64,000 bases of DNA from Prostheceraeus crozeri (GCA_907163375.1 CAJQUW010006842.1:5001-69000); one strand, 5' to 3'; shown: positions 45,345 to 58,101, counted from the stretch's first letter. Notes: generated by a model not told the origin, from the letters alone. Made by a program: numbers and translations.

Positions 45345-47604
45345 CCGTAAAATAGGCAAATTCCAGCCACTTTTTTGGCTTCTTTTTGAATTTTCTGCTA
45401 TATATTTCATATAGAGTACGAGTTATACCTTCATGAACTGCAATTTTGGCTTTCTGAAGACAATCAAAATGAAAAATAGCTTGAACAATGAAATACGTGT
45501 ATTTAAGAACAACTTAGATACGGGTACTTCGAAAAACGAAATATGGGTAACCTCAGCCACCAACAGAAATTTTAGCAAAACGAACTGTTAGTAACTAAAA
45601 CAACAATTCAACACGCAATACAAAGTCAACAACAGCTAATTGCAGTTAGAGCACACAAAAAATACATCACTCGTTTCATTATTACAGGCTCCGCAGGTCC
45701 ATATTCTGCAAGACGTGCATTGGACCCAGTCTGGTCCATTATATCCGGCAAACGAAATTTTACACAATCCACATTCGTCATCCTCACTGCAAGTTGAGCT
45801 GTCTTCATCCCGTCCGCATGCGTTGAATCCACATTTGACGTTGAGGCGACACTGTGAGACGGGAGAATCGGTCGGCCAGCCGTCACCTTTGCCCCACGGG
45901 GTCTTCGTTGATTGGAAGTTTGACCGCGCATTTCTCGCAGCATCCTAATAAGGCTGGAATCCAGGTCACGTCTGATGGCTTCTTCGCCGTGGGTCTCGGA
46001 CCTTATCAGGCGGCTCAGTGGAGCGTCTCGATTAATGGGGGAAAAGCCACACGCTCTGAATCCACTTATCAGATTCTGCTTGGAGGGACTCTCCACCATC
46101 TTCCACAACTGGAACAACATGACTCCGAACGACTGCTTCGGAATAGGCCCAGTTGCCCTGGACTCCCGACGGAAGTTCTATAGGATGATCCTCCACTTGG
46201 CTTTCACAGTTCTGAACACAGCGACGTCAAGAGGTTGCAGAAGGTGGGTAGAGTTAGGTGGAAGAGCGATGAATTTGATGTTGTATGCAGCAGCCATTTC
46301 GATCAATTCAACAGAGAAATGCGCTGCTAAATTATCACCGATCACGAACTTTTCTCCGTGAAGATCCCTAACTGCAGGGATTAGAGTGTCACGAAACCAG
46401 GCTGCGAAAGAGTAGTCTTTATCAAACCATCCACTTTTCGAACAGTTGAACACAGTTCCACGTGGTGCACCTTGCGTCCAAATCTCGTAAACACTTGCGA
46501 TTTGTAGATGACGTAGGGCGGAAGAAGCTTTCCGTCAGCGGAACCGCAAAACATCAGGGAGATATTGGTCTTTGAATGTTCCTGAACGATTTCGATGCGA
46601 CGTGTTCTCCGCTTTGCAATCACTTTTTGAGAACCAGGATTATCTGACAGTGCGGTCTCGTCGTAGTTGAAGACATGAGAAGGAGAAGCTTCTGATAATC
46701 CACATTGCGACAGTTCATCGAAGAAAGCGTTCACCGTTTCTGGTCGAAGTGATGACCTGCTGCGTTTGATATTGCATCCCTGACGAAGAACCAGATTGTG
46801 TCTGGTCATAAAAGAGTTCACCCAGTCACTTCCTGGTCGATTATTTGTGAATAGCTCAACTTCACGACCTTTGGATGCTAGATATCGACAGACGAGGTCT
46901 TGAAGAAGTTGTTTAGTCAGACCGAATCCCCACTTGGTAATAGTCTGAATTGTTCGAGCGATGACTTGTTCTTCAGTTTGCGAAAGTTCTGTGGGTCTGC
47001 CAGGTCCCGCAACTATCTCATTCTTCTATGATGCCTTGATATGACGCTGTAGTGTTTCGCGATTGACATGATAAGCATCGGCAGCTTTTCTTTGTGACAT
47101 TCGGTTTTCACGAACAGCGCTGACAGCTAACTGCATATCGTCATCCCTGTAGCTCTTGACGGTTTTCTTCGTGGCCATCACTAACAGCAATCACACATTC
47201 GAATGTCACAAGAAAGAAAATTCATTCAGAAAATACGGAATCAAATTCGTTGATCGTCGTGACAGAGATCATGCGCAGGTGCAGGTGAGGACGCAAATCG
47301 ATAAGACACGCGGCTGTGTGCGACATAGATATCTGATTCATCGCTTCATCGCTGGCAGCACAGTCGAATTAGCAACAATGGGTAATGTCAGCCACCAACG
47401 ATATTTACGATTTTTTTTCATCTTACGAATTACAAGCTCCGAAAGCAACTGTAACTAATCCAATTGTTCTGAAATGTCAAAAATGAAATCAGCAAAGAGT
47501 GTGAGCATCAGTCTTTAGGTAACTGTGAATGAAAAGAGTTTTTTGCACTTTTTTGATAAGTGGCTGACATTACCCCTGGTGGCTGACATTTGCCAGTTTT
47601 ACGG
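45345..47604 (-). mobile_element. pogo/Tigger-like DNA transposon, 2.26 kb
   Basis: TA is at 45343-45344 and 47605-47606. The ends are CCGTAAAATAGGCAAATTCC on the left and, inverted, CCGTAAAACTGGCAAATGTC on the right, both continuing AGCCAC. The minus strand encodes a psq-type HTH and a DDD transposase. Short AGCCACC repeats lie inside both ends. This is the pogo superfamily layout. Confidence 0.9.
45626..47178 (-). pseudogene. pogo/Jerky-type transposase, two stops and a frameshift
   Basis: From ATG at 47178 the product begins MATKKTVKSYRDDDMQLAVS, with an HTH of the psq type (MSQRKAADAYHVNRETLQRH). TAG interrupts at 47028-47026. The CENP-B-like second DNA-binding region includes FMTRHNLVLRQG. 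Catalytic blocks of the DDE_1 type are FNYDETALSDNPG, VIGDNLAAHFS and LLQPLDVAVF, with 35 residues between the last two aspartates. A frameshift lies near 46495 and TAG at 46180-46178. The C-terminal part, SPSKQNLISGFRACGFSPIN, follows to 45626. The enzyme would cut and paste the element at TA; this copy cannot be made intact. Confidence 0.9.
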
Positions 47605-47606
47605 TA

Positions 47607-50600
47607 CCTTATTTGAACCTCCTGAGACGTTGCACTGCTTTTTATTAACAGGATATCGACAAAATGTCACAAATTTGTGTTTGCAGGATCGCTTCTTGTC
47701 TCATTGTACCCACTATGACATGCAGAAACGCAGCAAAGCCGTCATTTCTCACCACTCACTACATTAGACGGAAGCGACCCGAGTGAGTATTTTGCTGCAG
47801 GAACTATGAACAACTATGTTGACCGAATGAACCGTTGACCGTCAGTTGTTCTCACAGTCATTGCTCGTCAACAATGTACACTCTGTCTCACCTAGGAAGA
47901 GACAAATAGTCTATTAGTATATCGAAGTGCACGGCGTCATTAACACCTGTATGCTGACTCACTGAATATATTGACATTGATCTTTGTGTATGTTCTTCCG
48001 ATAAAGGTTATAGTATTGTGATCCTTAACACGAATGATTATTGTAGTAAAATGAAAGCTATTCTTAGTGATGAATCTAAATTTAAAACACTTCCAGCTAC
48101 GAATAATATCAAAAAACATTCAACTGTCATGGATGAAGACGACTACATGTATTTGAACAAATAGTGTCAAACATAAGTCAAGTACTTAGCTACATCTTTT
48201 TCAGTCGAGGTGGATCAGTGGTGCCAGAAGCGAAATATACAAGGAAGTTGTGACGAAATGAGGATGAAGACACCAAGGAGAACTGACATTGTGCAAAAGT
48301 GTTCACAAAAATGTAGAGATGCGAAAAAAACTAAAGAAAAAAAACAAATTGGCAATGAACACTTCATTTAATTATGATGCTTTTGATTATAGTCATTGAT
48401 ATTTGTTCCTTAAGATATTGCAGAATCAGGCCTCTGCATGCTTAATTGAGCGATGTAAGTTTTTATCTTACAGATTTTGAAACAAATTCACATGAGTTTC
48501 GAAACTCATGAAAATGCATGGGAAATTGTTTCAAAATCTCATTAAAAATCATGCGAATGATCATAAATTCATATGAGAACCTCATGAATATTATATGCGA
48601 ATTTGTTTCAACTTCTCATTAAAAATCATGAGAATTTTATCATGAAAAAATCATGAGGCATTTTCGCATGGGTGATCATCGAATCTTTATAATTTTGGTT
48701 GCTTGAAAAATAATATTAATAAAATATTTGTCAATTTACAATTTGGATAATGAACGATTCGCTGCATTGGGATCAGTCATCTTTAAATGGAAAACCTTTG
48801 AAATCTGGATTGATTAAATTATTCAATGCAAATTTCTCAGACTATTTGATACTTTTTAAGGAGCAGATAAAGTCGCAACTTCCATAATATTTTTGATGAA
48901 GTATTGTAAAAAAAATTCATTCAAAATTGAAATGAAAGTTAAATTTGTTTTATTCATTAAATTGAAACCGATTTGTTGAATTAATCTTTTGAACAGGCAA
49001 AGGTTGAATATTTGTTAGTATTTATTTCACAATACTTTTTTCGTGAGGACTAGACAAAGATATTTATTATTTTAAAGGGCTAGATAGGAAATAGACGTGT
49101 TTTTACTTTGTGTGCAACGAAACCAATGAAAATCAGCTGATATTGCATGAATTTGAAAATATTTGTAAGCATGCAACAAATACTCCTTTTCATTGCCTCT
49201 TTTTAGTAATTACAGAACTAAGACACATTTTCATAATATATCAAGAAATTCTTATATGTCTAAGCAGCGTCTAAATTGCAACAAAGAGGGCCTAAGAGTT
49301 TAACATTCTACTTTTTCAGATGTTTTGCAAAACGCATTTGTAAATAAGGGCACTGCTGATACAATTCTTTCAATTAGACTTTGTTGCATTATTTTATGGC
49401 ATTCGATTATTAGATTTAAAGAGCGCATGTTACATAGGAATGATACAAATGAAAACCATTTGTTTCATTTTTAGATGAAACCAAAGTAAAGTTCACCTAC
49501 AGTTCACCAGATACATGACTAAATGACTTTTCTTTGCTGTGCCCACAGTTGCCAGGCAACGACAGACGCGATTGCCAAGCTTGGCAATAATCTGACGTGT
49601 ATACGTAATTTTGCGGCAAGAAAATACATGATGCAACAGAAAAAATTGATAAGCTTGTGAACTATCAGAAAATTTGATATAAAATTGACTTAAGCAAATA
49701 AAAACAAACAATATCTCCTGTATCTCCCTTGAGTTCATTTAATCAAATCGGAAGTGTATACACATTGGGGATTTAATAAATGCGGAGTTACTACTCTACG
49801 TAATATACCTACTCTATGGTTACAACAACCCGAGTCTTTATTGACTCTCTATCATCACATTATCTAAAAAATGTTAACAATCTCGTCGGCAGAACTTTGA
49901 TGAGTTTTAAACGTTGAATGCTGTGTAGGCCTATCAGACCTATCACTACTCTGCCTTATAAAGCAATCACGCTAAACGGTCCATTAGACATATGCTACTA
50001 AGATAAACACTGACCAAAACCTAATATCAAACCAAAAGCAATCGAAAACTTCTCCTGAACCAACCCTAAATAAATTCTATTAAAACTAATACCCTAAAAC
50101 TAAAACTTGATAAACCTATAACTTTCAAGCTTCAAAAAAATATGACTGTCAAAAACCTCATACAGTCTACCGGTGCGACAACTTTCGTAAAGACTTGAAA
50201 AGTCAATAAAACTGATTGTATATGCCACTATAAATTTATTATCAAGCATAAATACATGCATGCCAGTATAAATCTACGTAAGGGATTAGATGAGTGGAGG
50301 CAGTTGTTTCCCCTCTATTTGATATTGATACTAATCTGGTTAATTATTTCAATTAGACTTATTCTAGGCCTACTCCAATTTATGATGTTGTTATGTGAAT
50401 ATAAGAGAATAGCCATAAAGTATGCAAGTTAGTGCATTCATGCTGCTTTCAGCTATTGACTCTTGTGATAGAATCATGTGTATGACAGCAGTTGAAAAAG
50501 TTTCGAAATTTGAATTTGGAATCGTTTCTTTTGCAGACTATTTAGGCCTACTTGCAATGCACCCTGTGTCTAGATTGTCAGTTTACTGTATTCATCATGA

Positions 50601-51101
50601 ATACTGCGAGATGTCAAATTTTGGGTACATATCCTCAGTAGAATATTGATCTGAATAAATAAACAAAAAATGCATATAAAGATATAACTTTCGGTCATCA
50701 CATCAACGCATCAGCGTCATCAGACGCCCTAATATCAGAAACTCGAAGCAGATCTCCTAATAGTAATTAGATTGTGATTTATCACACATGGTGCATCTTA
50801 CAAAAACCAGATACAAATATCTGGAGCAAAAGAAATCAAATTTTTGACAATTTTTTGAGTGGACAAAAAAGGGAGCACTTTTACTGGATTTTGCCATGTA
50901 ATAGGTCGAAGTCGTTGAATTGATCAATTCCATGAATCTCAACTAGCATGTAAAATGTTCATTAGGTGTCGCCTGAACCTGTTAATCTAGGTATTGAGGT
51001 ATAGTCTATCTCGGTTAATGCAACTACCTCCGGAAATGGAGCTTCACTCGAAGCTGCTGCAAAATGAGGTCAGTTGATACGCGTCTCAACTGACCTGCAC
51101 C
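47607..51101. other. Intergenic, nothing supported
   Basis: No coding domain is recognised. A short-motif region lies at 48476-48680. Small palindromes GTTGCCAGGCAAC and ATTGCCAAGCTTGGCAAT occur near 49547-49588. A hairpin AGGTCAGTTGA/TCAACTGACCT at 51067-51097 sits next to the target site of the next element. Confidence 0.45.
48476..48680. repeat. Short-motif region rich in CATGAG/ATGAAA
   Basis: The strings TTGTTTCAAAATCTCATT and TTGTTTCAACTTCTCATT, each followed by AAAAATCATG, recur about 105 bases apart, with many CATGA/TCATG dyads such as ATGAGTTTCGAAACTCAT. It looks like a small repeat-built MITE, but its ends are not defined. Confidence 0.5.
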
Positions 51102-53039
51102 CAGAGGCGTCGCGACCGGGGGGTGTGGGGGACCGTAACACCCCCCCCCCAATATGAAATTATTAAAAGATTCAGGTAAAATGAGAAATTTCAGGTAAAC
51201 CGCCGGTTTGCCGGCGATTCAGCTCCAATATTCACTGACGTTGTTCTTAGCCACAAAAACACGTCTTGTCACAAAGACACATCGTAATGTCGGGAAATTC
51301 TCACCCTTTCTAGACACCAGAAAGTATATGGTTAGTTGTTGTTGATGATATTGATTTGTCACGCGAAAGCGGTCAAACATAGCGCGCTGAAAACGACCTC
51401 TACCCGGGATGACTGTACATGCATATGCGAGCAGGAGGAACAGTCGCCTCGCATTTTCTTAAAAATTGGATCATAAGGCGATGTGAGTTAGCTCTGCAAA
51501 ATTTAAAATATCTAAGTGCAATTGAAATGTAATTCCAGTATCCTACCTATAATGTGGCCGAACGCTGAAACGCCTGCAACTCATTCTGCCTAGCTGTGTA
51601 GTGTATATTTAACCGTTGATTCATGTAAGTTCTGGCTATTGCGCTGTCCTTTGAGGAGATGACGTCATCGTTACGGTGGATTTCATCGAACCTTCCTCAT
51701 ACCGAGTCATTCACACGTGCACCGCGGAAAGCGCACGGTATGAATAAGACACACCATCTTCTCTGTGCGTAGAAGTTTATTGTTAACAGCGTGTTAACTT
51801 TCTCGATGCAAACACCATCTAAATTTCCTTAACAGTAGAGACTACGGGATTCAATTGCGCACAAATTAACTTAACGTCATCGGCATTTCATTGGCCACTT
51901 AAATAACCACCAATTAAATTATTTTTCATCTATAGGCGTCATTTCCGACCGATTAGATGATTAGGTAGGTACCTAGTGTTGGATTTGAGCATGATAGCAG
52001 TAGGGGGAAGCTTTCGAACGGAAGTTTTTGGGTCAACGCTGCAACCAAAGCCGGAAAAAGGGTGATCAAAAGTAAGAGGACATTGATTCATATAGCACCC
52101 CTATCATCCTCGCACTAAGAACGCCCGCTAATTATTTTGAAAACAGTTGAACCATAAATGGAAAAAGTAGGAGATATGCCCATTTGATCCTTGAAAGGGA
52201 CTCTCCAATGCATGCATTTGGTGCCACCCGCATTTGGCTAAATAATGCTTCAAATAAGGTGCTTGGATACCCTTGTGCATCAGAAATTCATAGTAGGTCT
52301 CGCATGTGAAGATCCACACAAACATTCCGCAGATGATCATTCTGTAATTTATTGTAATTAGACCTATAATGAATTCACAAAAATCGGGCTTCTGTCAAAA
52401 TTCACAGAGTGAAAGTTAAACAATGTTCCCAAACTTGATTTTATTTATTGTGAAGAGTTCTATTACATTAATATGAATAAAGTACTGTGTGTGTTGTCAT
52501 CAAGACCCTGAAAGAATTAAGATAGCATTCTGGATTCCACTCTTTTTGTGATGGTTTCGCTACCTTCTAATTATTTCATTCAGCACTTTCTGCTTCTCGA
52601 ATTTATTTGTTATCTTTATAAACAAAGAAGGTTAATTATTGATGATAAGACAATTAAGCTTATGAAGAATCGTGAGGAAACTAGGCCTGCGCCTGTCAAT
52701 GTTGCTCATATTCACTAAAATAATGAACTGATGCTCAATCAATCTGGTTGAGGCAATGTAAAGCCTATCTACTGGAAATATTCTTCCACCTCAGGGAAGG
52801 AAGATGCATCTCCAGTTGCGTGGATGAGATGAGGCAGTGCAGGGGAACTTCCCCACTTTCCCTCCCCTCAAATCCAACACTGCAGGTACCTCTTCTGTAG
52901 GATGTAAACATGAAACATGTTGGAATGTGTGTGAGTATGCGTGTGTGCAATAATCAGGCAAATTTTGGCTCTTAGTTGTAAATCAGGTAAAATTTAGCAA
53001 ACACCCCCCCCCAATGATGTTTCCTTAGCGACGCCTCTG
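51102..53039. mobile_element. Non-autonomous hAT-like element N3, 1.94 kb
   Basis: The ends are CAGAGGCGTCGC on the left and the same inverted on the right (12 of 12). The 8-bp direct duplication CCTGCACC lies at 51094-51101 and 53040-53047. C-rich tracts (runs of ten or more C) lie near both ends, next to AGGTAAAAT strings. No transposase or other gene is visible inside; the frame at 52128-52340 has no domain. hAT membership rests on the 8-bp duplication and end sequence. Confidence 0.85.
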
Positions 53040-53047
53040 CCTGCACC

Positions 53048-54537
53048 CTGCTGTATCAACTATCCTAGCATGCTATCATTACACAGATCCTCTGCTCACG
53101 AATATTCTGTTGTCTAATTGCTAGACTATGTGCACTTTTAAATAATGACTATAGTACTAACTGTCATTTGAAATATTAGAGGTATCCATTCAGCACGAGT
53201 TAGAGTGCTCGCCTGATTTTCACTATCCACGGCGATAAAGTGATTGTTGATTCTCCCACCACGTGGTTAGCTCATACGACGTCGTCACCAACATCAAAGA
53301 ACCAATAAAAAACGTCTACAAAGGCATCCTACGTCATGACCTCGGAATCGCTATCACGAGAGAGAAAAGTCGACTGTATCAACTAACCTTGCGCATCAAC
53401 TAACCTACTCCTCCCCTACTGTACTGGGTCTATATAAATCATGACATATCACATTAATAGACAGATAATTTCCAGGCTTGCAAGATTCATGCTGTAATTT
53501 CAAAATACATCACGATTACAGCCTATTCAATCGTGAATAATCATTCTTGTTTCAAAAAAAAATTTACATGCTATTGGATTTCAGCGACAGTAAAGTATTT
53601 CGACAGAATTTCGTTGTAAAAGATGGTTCATCTCCTTTGGTATGCTGTTTCTGAGTTTTGCTTTCCCTCTAGTCCAGCAACCAGTTCTAAATCAATGTGA
53701 TGACCTGTTATCGATTATGCGTGACTCACGCATATGTCATTTTCAAATCAGGCAGTCAGCATATTTCAGAAAGTCAGAATTTTAGTTGTTATGAAAAATA
53801 TTCTATGGGAAAGATGGCAACAGATTTCTGTTTCCTAACCATTTAAACTAATCTTATCATTTTGATAACTTTTTAGATGTATTTTTCAATTTACTATGCA
53901 TAAAAAAGCACAAGAATAAAATAGATATGCGTAACATCTTACGCTCATTTTTTCAATGGCTTTTGATTTCATTCTGAACTCCACAGAAGGAATAGAAGCA
54001 TTAAATAGCTTTAACTTGATATGTCGATAGAATTAGCTAAATGAGTAACTATCAACTTGCATACAGTTTGAAAACAATTTTGTTCAACTGTGTTATGAAC
54101 GGACTTTATATATAAGACATATCATATATAATATATTATATAATGTATAAGACAATGTATGCATGTATTTCGAGTGCAATAATCGCAAAGTGAATGCTAC
54201 ATCAAGCCATGTATTACTTTGTTAAATATTTTTTAGAAATTTATATCAGTGCAAATCTATGTAGCACTGACACTGCTGCAGTGTGCATTACTTGTCAGAG
54301 CATACGTACAATTATTGGTAAAGATTGGACGCTTAGAAATCGGAATATAAACACATTGAAATCAATACTTCAAATAAGGACGCTATTGTATGATATCTTT
54401 GAATAACATGCAAATATTCAATGATATTTATGAACATACTTAACTTTTCCTAGTCTAAGCTGTATGCAATTACAAGTAAGATTACTACGGTAACATTGTA
54501 AACATTTTGCATACTGGTATGTTATGTTGTATAACCC
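53048..54537. other. Intergenic with a weak tRNA-like sequence
   Basis: GAGTTAGAGTGCTCGCCTGA (53198-53217) followed by TTGATTCTCCCACC (53247-53260) faintly resembles A and B boxes of a tRNA-SINE. Otherwise AT-rich, with no supported gene. Confidence 0.35.
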
Positions 54538-54728
54538 ACTTTCTTTTTTCTAAGCTTCACGTCGAAAAAGTTTCAGACCCGTTATGAAAATAGACTAGGC
54601 CAATACACCCATTGATGAGCTGTTTGAAAATAGTATGAAATTAGTATGTTTGAAAATAATTTATAGGCTACCTGTTGTTGCTCTACAATCTAAGCCTACA
54701 TGTAATCACGCAAATCTATTTTTTACAG

Positions 54729-54766
54729 ATGTTGCTGCAAAATCAATTGATTTCGAACCTGGAACA
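54729..54766 (+). CDS. Small exon of an unidentified gene, unit 1
   Basis: This 38-base exon lies between TTTTTTACAG and GTAAGC. In the frame that joins the next exon without a stop it reads VAAKSIDFEPGT. I recognise no family. The exon is duplicated at 57840-57877. Upstream exons of the gene were not found, so the gene start is unknown. Support comes from good splice borders and a shared open frame across the intron, not from similarity. Confidence 0.4.
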
Positions 54767-54992
54767 GTAAGCTTTATTCGATACTTAGTCCTATTTTGGC
54801 TTTTGCACTTGTAAGTTCAGTAAATGTTGCTCTACACATATTAAATTGTTACATGATGAAATTACTGCATTCAAAAATTGTGTCAGTTAAATCATTATTC
54901 GTGTATACAATTGTTAGGCCTATCGGGCGTATAGAAAAATGCCATTGGCCTACATGTAGGCAACTGTAAATTCATTGTCTTATTCTTTCCAG

Positions 54993-55159
54993 GATTTCAG
55001 GATGGAAACGGCTGATGAGGAGGAATCGGCAAGCAGATATCCCACGTCTTCTACTCCCAATCGCAATCCTCTTGCAAGCATTTCATCCAACACTGATGAT
55101 CTTTTGGTTTCAAAAAGCAAAGCATGTCTCCTCAAGAGGATAATGTTGAAATTGGAGCG
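54993..55159 (+). CDS. Second exon of the same unidentified gene, unit 1
   Basis: The acceptor TTATTCTTTCCAG precedes 54993 and the donor GTGAGT follows 55159. The 167-base exon reads DFRMETADEEESASRYPTSS, then NRNPLASISSNTDDLLVSKS and LLKRIMLKLER. It is acidic and serine-rich, then basic; no known domain. It joins the 38-base exon in frame and ends with two bases of an arginine codon. The copy in unit 2 differs by at least two residues (R to K and A to E). It could instead begin with the internal ATG at 55001 as a first coding exon. Confidence 0.5.
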
Positions 55160-55479
55160 GTGAGTTCGATGAGCTGTTCAACAATGTAGGTTAGGTATAC
55201 CGTAAAATGGATACCGTGCCTGAAACAACTGTCTAAAGTTCTGAGTGCGCTTGAACACTTTTTTCGAATCAGTATAATGATCAAATATCAAAAATTAATT
55301 TCATGAGATCAATTTAATCTTTCTATAATGCCTCACAATGAATGTTCTCATTTAATCGATCCATTGGCCTACATGCGGATACCGGTAATTACAGTTTACT
55401 GAATAACATAAAAAATGATTATAAGCCTTACTCATACATTAATTATATCTAAAGTTATCTTAGATGATACCATGGTAGA

Positions 55480-55609
55480 ATACTGTTACACCGTACGATG
55501 TTTATGCGTGGACAATGAATATTTTGACTATGAAAATTGATTCTACTGATCCCGAAGCGAAGCTGAGGGATTCTTATGCGCAGCCACGCATAGCCATCGT
55601 ATAACAGTA
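55480..55609. repeat. Foldback hairpin at the unit 2 deletion point
   Basis: ATACTGTTACACCGTACGATG at the left pairs with CATCGTATAACAGTAT at the right, and TATGCGTGG with CCACGCATA. Unit 2 keeps only the left arm: its deletion begins in the loop, at GATC (55548-55551). Confidence 0.75.
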
Positions 55610-56479
55610 TATTATTTTATTCATAGCTAGTGACCTCAGTCATAGAACGGGCATAAATGTATACTTGCATTTTTTATTATACGGCATATATTGTCCTTTT
55701 ATACGGTATTTTTAGTACATGCTTAACGGTAATTTACGTAATACACATTGCTTTGATTATACTTACATGTACAGTCTGACATCCAAAAGTAAAATAACAT
55801 AACTGACATTATTGGTAATTTGCAGTTTTTGTACCTCACTTTCAGATAAAAATTCAATTTGTGCACCTGTATTCAATGCAACAGATGCACTCGTATATTT
55901 GAGTATCAGACATAAACAAAATCAAAATGCAACACAAAAAGAGAAGATTGTTTCAAATGACAACCATCAAAATGTCAGTTATGTTATTTCATCTTTGGAC
56001 GGCATCAGTACTGTGCTTTACATTAGAAGCTCTTTAAATCGCTTTCATGGAAAGCTTTTTGGTTGTCATACATTAATTTATTCTTGCTGGTGTTTATACA
56101 ATTTCACATTGCATTCTACATTGAAGCATTCATTCTTTTCATACTAGGCCTATTTGTAAAATTCATCATTTCATTTTTTTTGAAAATAGCCGGATGAAAT
56201 TTTTGTACTACCTAATTAGCGATTTTCAACTTCACTGTGGTGCATGAACATGTACATGCATGCAGTATAATCTGAAAATCCAATAGCCCCAATATCTGGA
56301 GAGGATTTTAGGTGATATGCGAAATCAATAACAACAACAGCTGTCTCAACGAATCACTTGAATAAGACCGTTCACAGAAAATTACGATAATTATGTAGCT
56401 ATGTCATATAAATGTCATACCGTATACTATAGTGTATAGTCCATGCATTTCATTCAATCTCTCGTTTCATTATTTTCAG

Positions 56480-56516
56480 GTTTCGGTGCCGATCGGTATG
56501 GCAAAGTGAAAGCTGA
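56480..56516 (+). CDS. Possible terminal exon, unit 1 only
   Basis: TTTCATTATTTTCAG precedes 56480, a good acceptor. Joined to the second exon in phase it reads FRCRSVWQSES and stops at 56514-56516. Another frame of the same bases (FGADRYGKVKAETE then stop) looks more protein-like but is out of phase, so the assignment is uncertain. It lies in the segment absent from unit 2. Confidence 0.25.
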
Positions 56517-56689
56517 AACAGAGTGAATTGTGATCAAAAAGTTACATACTGAAGCGGAATTACTGAAAAAACAAAATTTGTCCTGAATACACATAATACA
56601 TATCATGCGGAAATGCTGCACTTTTTCTTCAATTTAGTTATCGTATCATTTTCGTGCTAGGGGAGTCTCAAATGTAGCTACTTTTATCT

Positions 56690-56960
56690 AAGGAAATCGA
56701 AGGCTTTTTTAATTTGCCTATGAAATTTCTATAACATAACTTTATGGGAATGCTAAAAGGGATTTCTCCATGGGTTTGAAAGGGCTTTTTGCACTGAGAA
56801 TGAAAGGGATTTCTATGGGATATCATATGGGATTCATAAGGGATTTTAAGGGGATCCCGTAGAAAACCCATAGAAAATCATATGGGATTCGTAGGGGAAT
56901 CTCATAGAAATCCCCTTTCAGTCCCATCAAAAAGGGTCCAAAAATACCATAGAAAATTTT
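56690..56960. repeat. Short-motif region rich in CATATGGGATT/AAGGGATTTC
   Basis: Variants of ATATGGGATTC, AAAGGGATTTCTATGGGA and their complements (GAAATCCCCTTTC, TCCCATAC) recur about every 20-30 bases in both orientations. No clear terminal repeats. It may be a repeat-built MITE. Confidence 0.5.
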
Positions 56961-57839
56961 GTACGGAAATCCCATACAGTAGAGTCACTCGGGCATCTTT
57001 TTGCAAAGTTGTCTGATACAGTCTTCTTGCCCTGTGAGTTGTACCTTGACGGAAAGAATTACTTTCGTAAAAAATAAGTCTGAAAAAAACCCTAGGATGC
57101 CCATATTATTCCCGCCTCCCCTACCATAGATGTTTTAGTGCAGGCTACTTGTAGAAAGATGATAAATTAAGTGCCATACAGACTAAGATTACGCATTGAC
57201 ATCAGATGACCTTAACTTGTGTGAATTCCTCTCGCTTTCGAAACTGCATGAGACACCTGAAAGTCAATGGTGCCGCATATTTTGGCTGTGTGCATCCATC
57301 ACCTCTCTCAGTGACACTGACTCATTCGTTCTTCAAGAATGATGGGAATGCGAATAAATGAAGCTTCCTGTTTTTGAGATTGCCAAATTTGTCATGGGTC
57401 AAACTGGTTGGAAGTGGGAGAACGAGAATTGATCCACAACGAGCTCTGATGTAATCCAATGAGTTGAGAAACTCCCAAAGCATTTGACATTAAGCACTTA
57501 CTCCACTACAATCCTCTTGATGTGTTCATCAAATAAATATAGGTGAAAATACACCGTTCATTAACATTAAATTGATGATTTCCATACATACAAAATACCA
57601 AAATACATATTGACGAGATACACAGAGCATGATTGATATTGTAGATTGACTTTCTTTTTTCTAAGCTTCACGTCGAACAGTTTCAAACCCGTTATGAAAA
57701 TAGACTAGGCCAATACACCCATTGATGAGCTGTTTGAAAATAGTATGAAATTAGCATGTTTGAAAATAATTTGATAGGCTACCTGTTGTTGCTCTACAAT
57801 CTAAGCCTACATGTAATCACGCAAATCTATTTTTTACAG

Positions 57840-57877
57840 ATGTTGCTGCAAAATCAATTGATTTCGAACCTGGAACA
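57840..57877 (+). CDS. Duplicate of the 38-base exon, unit 2
   Basis: It has the same acceptor, donor and coding bases as 54729-54766. Whether it is used in a transcript is unknown. Confidence 0.35.
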
Positions 57878-58101
57878 GTAAGCTTTATTCGATACTTAGT
57901 CCTATTTTGGCTTTTGCACTTGTAAGTTCAGTAAATGTTGCTCTACACATATTAAATTGTTACATGATGAAATTACTGCATTCAAAAATTGTGTCAGTTA
58001 AATCATTATTCGTGTATACAATTGTTAGGCCTATCGGGCGTATAGAAAAATGCCATTGCCTACATGTAGGCAACTGTAATTCATTGTCTTATTCTTTCCA
58101 G

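Larger units (their letters stand above)
54538..57650 (+). repeat. Tandem duplication, unit 1 (3.1 kb)
   Basis: Bases 54538-55551 match 57651-58660, and 57441-57650 match 58661-58872, at about 98 percent by eye. The order is A-C-B in unit 1 and A-B in unit 2, so a 3.1-kb segment was duplicated head to tail and unit 2 later lost C (or unit 1 gained it). It carries exons of an unidentified gene. Confidence 0.85.

Noticed and set aside
50422-50649. 75-codon plus-strand open frame
   Set aside because: No domain, no splice context, and composition typical of chance frames.
53190-53262. tRNA gene
   Set aside because: Only weak A- and B-box similarity and no cloverleaf; kept as a remark in the intergenic entry.
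55199-55222. TACCGTAAAATGG, similar to the pogo element end, in both tandem units
   Set aside because: No inverted partner or further pogo sequence nearby; the match is only about 10 bases.
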